NCBI GenBank assembly: GCA_910583755.1
Contig: CAJTZO010000004.1
Location: 57,760-116,732 of the forward strand
DNA from: an uncultured Clostridia bacterium
GTDB lineage: Bacteria > Bacillota > Clostridia > Lachnospirales > Anaerotignaceae
DNA: 58,973 bases
Reading direction: 5' to 3'
Under the pieces are notes generated by a model. It saw only the letters and a list, made by a program, of their open reading frames with translations, did not search any database and was not told the DNA's origin. This document shows, in pieces, positions 1 through 7,263 of the stretch; within the stretch, counting starts at the first letter, position 1; every line of letters starts with the position of its first letter. A program made the translations under genes and the position numbers.

Positions 1-147
1 TACTTTCACTGCCGGATGGTGTACTTTCACTGCCGGATGGTGTACTTTCACTGCCGGATGGTGTACTTTCACTGCCAGATGGTGTACTTTCACCACCGGA
101 TGGTGTGCTTTCACTACCAGATGGTGTGCTTTCACCGCTAGATGGTG
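1..147. repeat. 21-bp tandem repeat, seven copies visible
   Basis: Seven consecutive 21-bp units (1-21, 22-42, 43-63, 64-84, 85-105, 106-126, 127-147). The three units at the edge are identical; those toward 147 carry substitutions. On the minus strand each encodes the heptad S-T-P-S-G-S/G-E, in frame with the surface protein. The array probably continues beyond the left edge. The gradient from degenerate to identical units suggests recent expansion at the distal end. Confidence 0.95.
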
Positions 148-877
148 TACTTTCATCAGGCACATCAGGAGCAGGACTTGTCTCTTCTTCAGTTGCACCA
201 TTGTCAGTAATTCTAACGATTATTTCACTATACTTCACATAGATATGTCCTTCATTATTTGCAATACCAGCTTTAACATCAAGCTCTCTAACTATAACCA
301 ATCCTTCTGTAGGGTTTTTCTTTATTAACTGTGCTGCTAAACTATTTCTTTTTGCAAGTGCAGCATCAAATGCCTTTTTCAGTTCGTCTAAACTTGCACG
401 AGTTTGAGCCTCTTTAGCTGCAAGATACTCATCTGCTGCTTTTTTCAAGTTAACTGTTGCTGTTTCATAATCTGCTTTCAACTTATTAAGTTCTGCATCA
501 GAACCTGAAGAAGAATCACTATCTTTTCTTTCAAATTTAATTCCATCTTCTGTATGATTTAAAATAGTTTCATCTTCAACATACAACATATCAGCGTCAT
601 CATCTGTTTCTAACCATTCTGCATTTTCTAATGCAAGTTCAAATGTTTGTACATTGTCTTTAAAGTTTGAGTTTGCTTCTAATACTACATAAGGAACATT
701 TGTACGTATACCTTCACCATCATTTTCACTGCTTACACTTGATGGTATAAATTCTGTACCTGGTGTTACTCTTATGTTAGAATGAGTTGTTGTTAAATCA
801 CTTGTAGCAAATGCTGTTGCAGGAACCATGCTAATCATCATAGAAGCTGCTAAAGCAAGTGTAATAAACTTTTTCAT
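1..877 (-). CDS. Secreted surface protein with STPSGSE tandem repeats (partial)
   Basis: Partial gene: the start is at 877 and the coding frame runs off the left edge. The ATG has a strong AAAGGAGG ribosome binding site just upstream. The first ~25 residues are a clear Sec signal peptide (MKKFITLALAASMMISMVPA, then TAFA). The next ~100 residues look like a globular domain. A charged, Ala/Lys/Glu-rich segment at roughly residues 135-185 is probably coiled coil. After a further ~45 residues the protein enters a Ser/Thr/Pro/Gly/Glu repeat of period seven, probably a flexible, possibly wall-spanning or glycosylated stalk. The C-terminus and any anchor are outside the window. No catalytic motif was recognised, so the function is unknown; an extracellular location is well supported. 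Confidence 0.8.
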   Translation of the reverse strand, partial: MKKFITLALAASMMISMVPATAFATSDLTTTHSNIRVTPGTEFIPSSVSSENDGEGIRTNVPYVVLEANSNFKDNVQTFELALENAEWLETDDDADMLYVEDETILNHTEDGIKFERKDSDSSSGSDAELNKLKADYETATVNLKKAADEYLAAKEAQTRASLDELKKAFDAALAKRNSLAAQLIKKNPTEGLVIVRELDVKAGIANNEGHIYVKYSEIIVRITDNGATEEETSPAPDVPDESTPSSGESTPSGSESTPSGGESTPSGSESTPSGSESTPSGSESTPSGSES

Positions 878-991
878 GTCGTTAATTTCCTCCTTTTAAT
901 TAAAAAACCAAAATGTTTTGTATTGTTGTGTGTGTGTAGAGTAAGCAAAAATTTTGCCCTATTCAAAGGGGTTACCCTTGATTCGAGATGT

Positions 992-1020
992 ATTATAGCA
1001 TTGCTCTTTTTTCTCGTCAA
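992..1020 (-). promoter_or_regulatory. Sigma-A promoter of the surface-protein gene
   Basis: On the minus strand TTGACG (1015-1020) and TATAAT (992-997) are separated by exactly 17 bases. This gives a 5' leader of about 110 nt before the start at 877. The leader contains a GGGTAACCCC-type inverted repeat at 966-980 that could fold near the 5' end. Confidence 0.8.
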
Positions 1021-1441
1021 CACTTTCTCGCTACTTGTAACAACACTGTAATAAAAACTTTAAAAACTCACCATTGACCCCCTCCGGCGTCGCGCAGATT
1101 ACAGTTTGTTACGGGAGAAATGTTGTTTTCCCCTTTGCTGAACACATTATAACCTATCCGATTTTCCGGCGCAAGTATTTTGCCCATATTGTAATATAAC
1201 TGTAATTTCGTTGTAACTTTTGTAAAACAAAATACATTTTTGCATGAGTTTCTACTATATTAATGAGCTAATCCGTTTTTTCTGTCTTTTTAAATCACTT
1301 TGTTTCATAAAAGCAAAATATACTTTAAAAGAAATAGAAATGCTAGACAATCAAAAAGAATCCTATTTAGGGGTTAGGGTGTTCATATCCCTTGGCTTTA
1401 CCTTTAAAACAATGAGATATCACATTAATTTCAAAAGTCAG
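1021..1441. other. Intergenic stretch without a recognisable gene
   Basis: A small GC-richer patch at about 1078-1140 (cctccggcgtcgcgcag, then a GGGAGAAA/TTTTCCCC imperfect inverted repeat) stands out from AT-rich surroundings. Open frames here (for example 1244-1495) lack a ribosome binding site and have unconvincing, aromatic-rich translations. The patch lies upstream of the minus-strand promoter and could be an operator or the remains of an older element; nothing more can be said. Confidence 0.4.
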
Positions 1442-1470
1442 TTGAAAAATATTAATTTCTGTGCTATAAT
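1442..1470 (+). promoter_or_regulatory. Sigma-A promoter of a putative small RNA
   Basis: TTGAAA (1442-1447), a 17-base spacer and a perfect TATAAT (1465-1470). No start codon with a ribosome binding site follows before the strong terminator at 1569-1610. Confidence 0.65.
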
Positions 1471-1476
1471 TTTTAT

Positions 1477-1610
1477 AAATCTCACTTTTCATTAGGGCAA
1501 TTCCTTGATGAGCATTATGATTTCCATAAAATAGCTTTTCTGACTTTCCTGATAGAAGGAGAGTCAATAAAAAAAGCAGGATTCCCGTTAAAAGGAACGC
1601 TGCTTTTTTT
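1477..1610 (+). ncRNA. Putative structured small RNA (~135 nt)
   Basis: A short unit with its own promoter (1442-1470) and Rho-independent terminator (1569-1610) but no credible reading frame. Just before the terminator is an 8-bp hairpin: GACTTTCC (1542-1549), loop TGATAGAA, GGAGAGTC (1558-1565), with one G-U pair. The RNA ends well before spoVT (1834). I compared it by eye with 6S RNA, SRP RNA and hammerhead cores and saw no convincing match. Transcription and identity are inferred from layout only. Confidence 0.45.
1569..1610. terminator. Strong terminator of the putative small RNA
   Basis: AAAAAAAGCAG (1569-1579) pairs with CTGCTTTTTTT (1600-1610), with inner pairing TTCC/GGAA. The symmetrical A/T tails make it usable in both directions. 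Confidence 0.85.
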
Positions 1611-1833
1611 GTTGTTATTTGTTTTATTTTGTACTATCATAGACATAGAGTGACCGTGATGGGTTAGCTTACCTTTTTTCTAGTTTTCTCAAAGAGGTCG
1701 CAAAGTTTCTTTCATTTCCAGAAAAATCCAGTCAAAAAATTTGTATAATTTTTGCAGATTTACAAACACTATTGTCAAAAAATATAATCAAAAAGCGGCA
1801 TTTTTTTGCCACTATAAAATAGGAGGAAATAAG

Positions 1834-2379
1834 ATGAAAGCAACAGGAATCGTAAGAAGAATTGACGACTTAGGACGAGTTGTGATTCCCAAAGAGATAA
1901 GAAGGACATTAAGAATCCGTGAAGGGGACCCTTTAGAGATATTTACCGATAGAGAAGGCGAAATTATATTAAAGAAGTATTCACCAATAGGAGAATTAGG
2001 TGCCTTTGCCAGAGAATATGCAGAATCTTTGGCACAGACAGCAGGGCATTTAACCTGCATTGTTGACAAAGACCAAATCATTGCGGTATCTGGTGGCAGT
2101 AAAAAAGAATTTTTTGAAAAGCATATCAGTGGAGAACTAGAGCAATGTATTAATCAAAGAACAACAGTCATTGCAGATAGAAAAGAAAACACCTTTGTCC
2201 CCATGTTAGAGGATAGTGAAACAGAAGGATATAATTATCAACTTATTACCCCCATTATTTCAGAAGGAGATGCTATGGGTGCCGTTATCTTTTTATCACA
2301 GGATAAAAAAATGGGAGAATTAGAAGGAAAGTTAGCACAATCTGCTGCTGGTTTTTTAGGCAAACAAATGGAACAATAA
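1834..2379 (+). CDS. spoVT: Stage V sporulation protein T
   Basis: 181-residue transcription regulator that acts in the forespore on late sporulation genes; B. subtilis SpoVT is 178 residues. Residues 1-50 are an AbrB/MazE-type swapped-hairpin DNA-binding domain (MKATGIVRRIDDLGRVVIPK, then EIRRTLRIREGDPLEIF). The remainder is a GAF-like sensor domain (LTCIVDKDQIIAVSGGSKKE onward). The start at 1834 is preferred because AGGAGG lies at 1821-1826 and the protein then begins with the conserved MKATGIVRRID; in-frame codons further upstream have no ribosome binding site. In Bacillus this gene sits close to mfd, and mfd is also nearby here (7260). A strong terminator follows. The gene supports a spore-forming host. 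Confidence 0.95.
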   Translation: MKATGIVRRIDDLGRVVIPKEIRRTLRIREGDPLEIFTDREGEIILKKYSPIGELGAFAREYAESLAQTAGHLTCIVDKDQIIAVSGGSKKEFFEKHISGELEQCINQRTTVIADRKENTFVPMLEDSETEGYNYQLITPIISEGDAMGAVIFLSQDKKMGELEGKLAQSAAGFLGKQMEQ

Positions 2380-2386
2380 AAAGGGC

Positions 2387-2421
2387 GACCTTGAGGGAAA
2401 AACTATCCTCAAGGTCTTTTT
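2387..2421 (+). terminator. Terminator after spoVT
   Basis: Ten-base-pair stem GACCTTGAGG (2387-2396) / CCTCAAGGTC (2407-2416) followed by TTTTT. It separates spoVT from the hydrogenase promoter. Confidence 0.9.
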
Positions 2422-2461
2422 AGTAAAAGCATACAAAAATGCATTTTGTGTCATCTTTTCT

Positions 2462-2490
2462 TTGACATCATAATGTAGATACCTTATAAT
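2462..2490 (+). promoter_or_regulatory. Sigma-A promoter of the hydrogenase gene
   Basis: Consensus TTGACA (2462-2467), 17-base spacer and TATAAT (2485-2490), 56 bases before the hydrogenase start. Matching consensus at both hexamers suggests strong constitutive expression. Confidence 0.85.
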
Positions 2491-2546
2491 ACAGCTAGAT
2501 ACTTAATCAAATTGGCAAAAGCATTTTAAGAGAAGGAGTGTATCAA

Positions 2547-4022
2547 ATGAAGCATTTTGATAGTAATGTAGAATACATTAAGTACCTTGTAAATAAAGAA
2601 ATTGCCTCACGCTTTTTTAAAGGCACTCTTACAGAGGAAGAGGATTCTTTTCAAGAAATTGCAAGGGCAATCATCCCAGGACCTAAAGCGCAATTTCGTT
2701 GTTGTATTTATAAAGAGCGCCATATTATAGAAGATAGAGTTCGTCTTGCTTTAAAGCCAAGCAAAGATGACAGAGTAATTAATGTACTTGACTCTGCTTG
2801 TGACGAATGTCCCATTGACCGCTTTGTTGTTACAGAGGCGTGTCGTGGTTGTATCAGTCATAAATGTAAAGAGGTTTGTCCAAAACATGCTATTACCATA
2901 GTAAACCATCGTTCTTATATTAATCAAGAAATTTGTATTGAATGTGGAAGATGTAAAGAAGTTTGTCCATTCAATGCCATTAGTGAAGTAAAACGTCCTT
3001 GTGTACGTGCTTGTCCTGTAAAAGCAGTGGAAATGGATGACAACCGTAAATCCAGAATCGACCATAATAAATGTGTTTCTTGTGGTTCTTGTGTTTACCA
3101 GTGTCCTTTTGGTGCTATTGTAGACAAAACATACATAAAAGAAGTTTTAAATCTTATCAAAGAATCTTGGAACAATACAAACTATAAAGTATATGCTGTC
3201 ATTGCACCAGCAATTGCAAGTCAGTTCCCAGAATATAAACTGGGGCAAGTATTTACTGCTATTAAAAACTTAGGTTTTTATGATATTGCAGAAGCTGCAC
3301 TTGGTGCAGACATGGTTTCTCTTTACGAAGCAAAGGAATTTGCAGAAACAGTAGGAGAAATGGGTTGGAAAACCTCATCTTGCTGTCCTGCCTTTGTTGA
3401 CTTTGTAAAACGTCATTATCCACAATTAATGTCGCATGTATCTACCGCAGTTTCTCCTATGGTTGCTGTTTCCAGAATGATTAAATATCAGCATCCAGAT
3501 GCAAAAATTGTATTTATAGGACCTTGTACTGCAAAAAAAGTAGAAATTAAGCAAAATGATATTAGAGATGCGATTGATATTGTATTAACTTTTGAAGAAT
3601 TGCAATCTGTGCTAGATGCTAAAAATATTAACATTGGTGAATTAGAAGAAATGCCTCTTGGTCCATCTTCTTATTATGGTAGAGTATTTGGTAGAACAGG
3701 CGGCGTAACAGAAGGTGTTGTACAAGCAAAAGAAATACAAAATATTGATGTTGATATCCAACCGATACGTTGCAATGGTTTAGATGAATGTGCAAAAGCA
3801 TTACGTCTTGCTGCTGCTGGTAAATTGAATGGTAACTTTATCGAAGGTATGGCTTGTAAAAATGGTTGTACAGGTGGTGCTGCTTCCATGTGTCATGCTA
3901 CCAAGGGTATTAATGATGTTACACAATATGGTAAAGCTGCTACTTCTGCCAATAGTTTAGAAGCATTAGGCGATTTTGATATGTCTCTTATTCATATGGA
4001 AAGAGAATATGATAAAGCATAA
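2547..4022 (+). CDS. [FeFe] hydrogenase, group-B-like, monomeric
   Basis: 491-residue iron hydrogenase that interconverts protons and H2, normally with ferredoxin as electron partner, in the cytoplasm. Residues ~95-195 carry several [4Fe-4S] ligand sets: CRGCISHKCKEVCP, CIECGRCKEVCP, CVRACP and CVSCGSCVYQCP. The H-cluster motifs follow in order: SSCCPAFVDF (L1-like, Phe where TSCCPxW is usual), GPCTAKKVE (L2) and EGMACKNGCTGGA (L3). The long N-terminal segment ahead of the ferredoxin-like part resembles the clostridial 'group B' enzymes rather than bifurcating HydA. ATG 2547 is chosen over an in-frame GTG at 2538 because AAGGAG at 2533-2538 would overlap the latter. No maturase genes (hydE/F/G) are in the window. 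Confidence 0.9.
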   Translation: MKHFDSNVEYIKYLVNKEIASRFFKGTLTEEEDSFQEIARAIIPGPKAQFRCCIYKERHIIEDRVRLALKPSKDDRVINVLDSACDECPIDRFVVTEACRGCISHKCKEVCPKHAITIVNHRSYINQEICIECGRCKEVCPFNAISEVKRPCVRACPVKAVEMDDNRKSRIDHNKCVSCGSCVYQCPFGAIVDKTYIKEVLNLIKESWNNTNYKVYAVIAPAIASQFPEYKLGQVFTAIKNLGFYDIAEAALGADMVSLYEAKEFAETVGEMGWKTSSCCPAFVDFVKRHYPQLMSHVSTAVSPMVAVSRMIKYQHPDAKIVFIGPCTAKKVEIKQNDIRDAIDIVLTFEELQSVLDAKNINIGELEEMPLGPSSYYGRVFGRTGGVTEGVVQAKEIQNIDVDIQPIRCNGLDECAKALRLAAAGKLNGNFIEGMACKNGCTGGAASMCHATKGINDVTQYGKAATSANSLEALGDFDMSLIHMEREYDKA

Positions 4023-4032
4023 ACTACAAATT

Positions 4033-4062
4033 GGAGGAACCTAAAAAGTTCCTCCAGTTTTT
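4033..4062 (+). terminator. Terminator after the hydrogenase
   Basis: Stem GGAGGAAC (4033-4040) / GTTCCTCC (4048-4055) followed by a short T run. It ends about 35 bases before the next start, so partial read-through into the ABC operon is possible. Confidence 0.8.
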
Positions 4063-4098
4063 ATGATTCAAAATTTAAAAAGAAAGGGGAAAATAGAC

Positions 4099-5109
4099 AT
4101 GAAAAAAACAAAATATATTTTCAGTATTTTGCTGCTGATTACCTTTTTTTTAACTGCTTGTTTTAACAATGCAAACAATTCCAATGACTCTAATGTGACA
4201 AACCCTGCAACGCATGTAAATAAACCGCAAGTATCTGTTGCCTTTTTAAAAGGACCAACAGGCATTGGTGCAGTAGAATTGATGGATTCTACAGATACAT
4301 CAAATGATTATACTTTTGAAGTTTCTTCTGCACCAGATGAAGTTATGGCAAAACTAATCAATGGTGGAGTTGATATTGCTGCATTACCTACGAATGTTGC
4401 TGCTGCTGTTTATAACAAATCAGAGCAAGAAGTTTCTGTTGCAGCCATCAATACTTTAGGTGTTTTACATCTTTTAGAACGTGGTGATAGCATACAATCC
4501 ATTTCAGATTTGCAGGAAAAAACAATTTACGCAACGGGACAAGGTTCTACTCCAGAATATGTTTTAAACTATATCTTGCAAAAAAATAATATTAATGCGA
4601 CAGTAGAATATATGACAGAACATGCAGAACTTGCTGCTGCTTTTTTAGCTGGTAATATTGATATTGCACTTTTACCAGAGCCTAATGCAACAGCTGTATT
4701 GTTAAAAGATAACAGTATCCGTCGTGTGCTTGACTTAACAGAAGAATGGAATAAAACACAAACAACAAATTCTTTGAAGGCTTCTCAACTTGCTATGGGT
4801 TGTATTGTTGCAAGAAAAGAATTTATTGAAAACAATCCAGATGCTTTTGAAAATTTCTTAAAAGAATATCAATCTTCTGTTCATTATGTCAATAGCAATG
4901 TAACAGAAGCTGCTGCTTTGGTAGAGAAATATGGTATTATGGACTCTGCTGCTGCTGCAGAAAAAGCAATTCCTAATTGCAACATTGTTTTTATTTCTGG
5001 TGAGGAAATGAAACAAGCATTAACAGGTTTTTATAACGTTTTATTTCAAGCAAACCCAAAATCTATAGGAGGCGTATTGCCTAATGAAGATTTTTACTAC
5101 ACAAAATAA
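4099..5109 (+). CDS. ABC transporter substrate-binding lipoprotein (SsuA/THI5-like)
   Basis: 336-residue extracytoplasmic solute receptor. The first 20 residues are a lipoprotein signal ending FLTAC, so Cys21 would be lipidated. A Ser/Asn-rich linker is followed by a periplasmic-binding fold of the NMT1/SsuA/TauA type (PDEVMAKLINGGVDIAALPT; GNIDIALLPEPNATAVLL). Members bind sulfonates, thiamine pyrimidine precursors, nitrate or other small molecules; the ligand cannot be told from sequence. The start at 4099 has AAAGGGGA at 4084-4090, and an upstream in-frame ATG (4063) would spoil the signal peptide. It overlaps the permease by 26 bases, so the three transporter genes form one operon. Confidence 0.85.
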   Translation: MKKTKYIFSILLLITFFLTACFNNANNSNDSNVTNPATHVNKPQVSVAFLKGPTGIGAVELMDSTDTSNDYTFEVSSAPDEVMAKLINGGVDIAALPTNVAAAVYNKSEQEVSVAAINTLGVLHLLERGDSIQSISDLQEKTIYATGQGSTPEYVLNYILQKNNINATVEYMTEHAELAAAFLAGNIDIALLPEPNATAVLLKDNSIRRVLDLTEEWNKTQTTNSLKASQLAMGCIVARKEFIENNPDAFENFLKEYQSSVHYVNSNVTEAAALVEKYGIMDSAAAAEKAIPNCNIVFISGEEMKQALTGFYNVLFQANPKSIGGVLPNEDFYYTK

Positions 5110-5851
5110 ATGGTTCTCTAAAACAGCCATACTGATTGTATGGCTGTTATTTTGGCAATTTTTATTTCTGATTATAAACAAAGAAGTATTAATTGCCTCT
5201 CCTGTCCATGTTTTTAAAACTTTTTTTTCTCTTTGTTTTCAATCAACTTTTTGGCTTACCATTTTTTCTTCTTTGTTTCGCATTTTAATTGGATATTTAT
5301 GTTCTGTTTTTTTTGGTATTTTATTTGCAATTCTTTGTTATCGCAGTAAAATATTATATGAATTTTTTTCACCTGTTATTCAAGTTATGAAAGCAACACC
5401 AGTTGCTTCTTTTAGTATTCTTATTCTTTTGTGGGTAAAAACAGATATAGTGCCTATTGTTATTTCCTTTTTGATGGTATTTCCTTCTATCTGGATAAAC
5501 GTAAGCATTGGTATTACACAAACAGAAAAGCAATATTTAGAAATGGCAAAGATATATGGTTTTTCTCTTTTTAAAACCTGCCATTATATCTATCTTCCTT
5601 CTGTTCTTCCTTATTTTATATCCGCCTGTCATGCTGGAATTGGTATGGCATGGAAAGCTGGTATTGCAGCAGAAGTAATTTGTACGCCATCCATTTCTAT
5701 AGGAAAAAAAATTTATGAAACAAAAATTTATTTAGAAACATCAGAATTATTTGTATGGACAATCTGTGCCATATTATTTAGTATTTTATTAGAAAAATGT
5801 TTTTTAAAATTACTTCATTACATTACAAGAAAGATAGGTATTTTCTTATGA
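5084..5851 (+). CDS. ABC transporter permease (SsuC/TauC family)
   Basis: 255-residue membrane subunit with about six predicted transmembrane helices. The cytoplasmic EAA loop that docks the ATPase is visible at roughly residues 145-175 (EKQYLEMAKIYGFSLFKT, then the helix YIYLPSVLPYFIS). It belongs to the binding-protein-dependent inner-membrane permease family used for sulfonates, taurine and thiamine precursors. The ribosome binding site AGGAGG (5067-5072) lies inside the preceding gene, and its own stop overlaps the next start (ATGA at 5848-5851), which indicates translational coupling. Confidence 0.88.
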   Translation: MKIFTTQNKWFSKTAILIVWLLFWQFLFLIINKEVLIASPVHVFKTFFSLCFQSTFWLTIFSSLFRILIGYLCSVFFGILFAILCYRSKILYEFFSPVIQVMKATPVASFSILILLWVKTDIVPIVISFLMVFPSIWINVSIGITQTEKQYLEMAKIYGFSLFKTCHYIYLPSVLPYFISACHAGIGMAWKAGIAAEVICTPSISIGKKIYETKIYLETSELFVWTICAILFSILLEKCFLKLLHYITRKIGIFL

Positions 5852-6471
5852 AATCAAATACAATATTACAATTTCAAAATGTAACTTTTTGCTATGATAA
5901 GCCTATCCTACAACAATTTAACTGTTCTTTTGATAAAACAGGAATTTTTTGTATTTTAGGTAAAAGTGGTTGCGGCAAAACAACCTTTTTAAAATTAGCT
6001 AGTGGATTACTTTTTCCACAAAGTGGCTTGATTACACATCATGCTAAAAAAATTTCTTTTCTTTTTCAAGAAAATAGATTATTGCCATGGTTTACTGTTT
6101 TAGAAAATATGCTTGCTATCAATAAAGACAAAGAATATTGTATTTCTGTTTTAGAAGAACTTGGCTTATTTCATATAGAAAAAAAACTTCCCATTGAATT
6201 AAGTGGGGGTATGTTACGCCGTGTAGCATTAGCAAGAGCCATTGTTTATGATGGTGATATTTTTTTATTAGATGAGCCTTTTGTTGGTATTGATTTAGAA
6301 AAAAAACAACAAATTATTTCTTTTTTAAAACAAAAATTGCTTCATAAACTTTGTTTTATCATTACCCATAATATAGAAGAAGCACTTGCTCTTTCTGCAC
6401 CCTTATATGCATTGGAAAAACACTGTTTAAAAGTTGTTTCTCCCTCTCAATTTGTCGAATCCCTCCATTGA
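5848..6471 (+). CDS. ABC transporter ATP-binding protein (SsuB-like)
   Basis: 207-residue cytoplasmic ATPase of the importer. Walker A GKSGCGKTT is near residue 40, the Q-loop is FLFQENRLLPW, the signature is LSGGMLRRVALARA, Walker B is IFLLDEPFVGID and the switch His is in FIITHNIEEAL. It is short because the regulatory tail seen in some family members is missing. The start at 5848 overlaps the permease stop by four bases; a longer in-frame version from 5797 would overlap the permease by 55 bases and is not favoured. Confidence 0.9.
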   Translation: MKSNTILQFQNVTFCYDKPILQQFNCSFDKTGIFCILGKSGCGKTTFLKLASGLLFPQSGLITHHAKKISFLFQENRLLPWFTVLENMLAINKDKEYCISVLEELGLFHIEKKLPIELSGGMLRRVALARAIVYDGDIFLLDEPFVGIDLEKKQQIISFLKQKLLHKLCFIITHNIEEALALSAPLYALEKHCLKVVSPSQFVESLH

Positions 6472-6500
6472 AAATACCTTGCTTTTTACGTTTCAATGGA
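6464..6500 (+). repeat. Inverted repeat across the ABC operon stop
   Basis: TCCATTGAAA (6464-6473) and TTTCAATGGA (6491-6500) form a 10-bp stem that contains the stop codon of the ATPase gene. The right arm is also the spacer of the putative pth promoter, so it could act as an operator or as an mRNA 3' hairpin. Confidence 0.5.
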
Positions 6501-6506
6501 TATAAT
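6479..6506 (+). promoter_or_regulatory. Probable sigma-A promoter for pth-mfd
   Basis: TTGCTT (6479-6484), 16-base spacer and TATAAT (6501-6506). It precedes a hairpin at 6529-6549 and the pth ribosome binding sites. Confidence 0.55.
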
Positions 6507-6528
6507 TAAACTATAAATAATTTAAACT

Positions 6529-6555
6529 GTCCTAAGCTTTTATTAGGACTTATTC
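6529..6555 (+). terminator. Weak terminator or leader hairpin before pth
   Basis: GTCCTAA (6529-6535) pairs with TTAGGAC (6543-6549) around a 7-base loop, followed by only a mixed TTATTCT tail. It could end the ABC transcript or attenuate pth; the evidence is weak. Confidence 0.4.
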
Positions 6556-6672
6556 TAATGAAAAATTTTTATCAAAAAATTAGTATTTTTGCTAATGAAT
6601 GCTTTTTAGGAGGCTTTTATGAATATACTATCATTCCTACCATTTTTTCAACAAAACAGAGGTGACAAAGAT

Positions 6673-7263
6673 ATGATAATGATTGCAGGGTTAGGAAATC
6701 CCGGTAAAGAATATGAGAAAACCAAACACAATGTTGGTTTTTGGGTGATTGACAAACTAGCAAAAGAATACAATATAAATGTAACAAAGTTTAAACACAA
6801 AGCATTGATAGGAGAAGGTATCATTGCAGGCAAAAAGGTTCTTCTGGTAAAACCACAAACCTATATGAATTTAAGTGGAGAAAGTATTAGAGAAATTATA
6901 AAATTTTACAAAATTCCATTAGACCAATTTTACGTTATTTATGATGACACAAGTTTACCCCTTAGCAATGTACGTATTCGAGAAAAAGGAAGTGCAGGCG
7001 GGCACAATGGTATTAAAAATATCATTGCACATTTAGGCACTGATATTTTTTTACGTATTAAAGTGGGAATTGGGGAAAAACCAAATGGCTGGGATTTAGC
7101 AAACTATGTACTCGCCCCATTTTCAAAAGATGAGGAACCACTTATTTTAAGTGGTGTAGATAAAGCTTGTCATGCAATAGAACTGCTTTTAAATAAGGGC
7201 ATAAAAGAAGCTATGAACCAGACAAATCAAAAGCGAAAAAATCAAAGTGAGGTGATTTCTTGA
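6673..7263 (+). CDS. pth: Peptidyl-tRNA hydrolase
   Basis: 196-residue cytoplasmic esterase that releases peptides from peptidyl-tRNA after drop-off. Visible family residues are GLGNPG with its Asn, the catalytic His in KTKHNVGF, Asn in YMNLSG, Asp in YDDTSLP and Asn in GSAGGHNG. The start at 6673 (MIMIAGLGNPG) has GAGGTGA at 6659-6665 and gives the usual family length. An in-frame ATG at 6619 has its own AGGAGG (6608-6613) and would add 18 residues, so two starts may be used. The stop overlaps the mfd start (TTGA). Confidence 0.93.
   Translation: MIMIAGLGNPGKEYEKTKHNVGFWVIDKLAKEYNINVTKFKHKALIGEGIIAGKKVLLVKPQTYMNLSGESIREIIKFYKIPLDQFYVIYDDTSLPLSNVRIREKGSAGGHNGIKNIIAHLGTDIFLRIKVGIGEKPNGWDLANYVLAPFSKDEEPLILSGVDKACHAIELLLNKGIKEAMNQTNQKRKNQSEVIS

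Noticed and set aside
1..147. Direct repeats at the left edge as a CRISPR array
   Set aside because: The 21-bp units are contiguous without spacers and encode an in-frame heptad in a secreted protein.
1244..1567. Small ORFs on both strands (83 and 66 residues)
   Set aside because: No ribosome binding site, biased composition, and they overlap the promoter and RNA unit at 1442-1610.
1477..1610. Hammerhead ribozyme because of a CTTGATGAG string
   Set aside because: The core needs CTGATGA with a matching GAAA strand and three helices, which I could not find.
4063..4098. Longer start for the substrate-binding lipoprotein
   Set aside because: It would place charged residues ahead of the lipoprotein signal and overlaps the terminator of the preceding gene.
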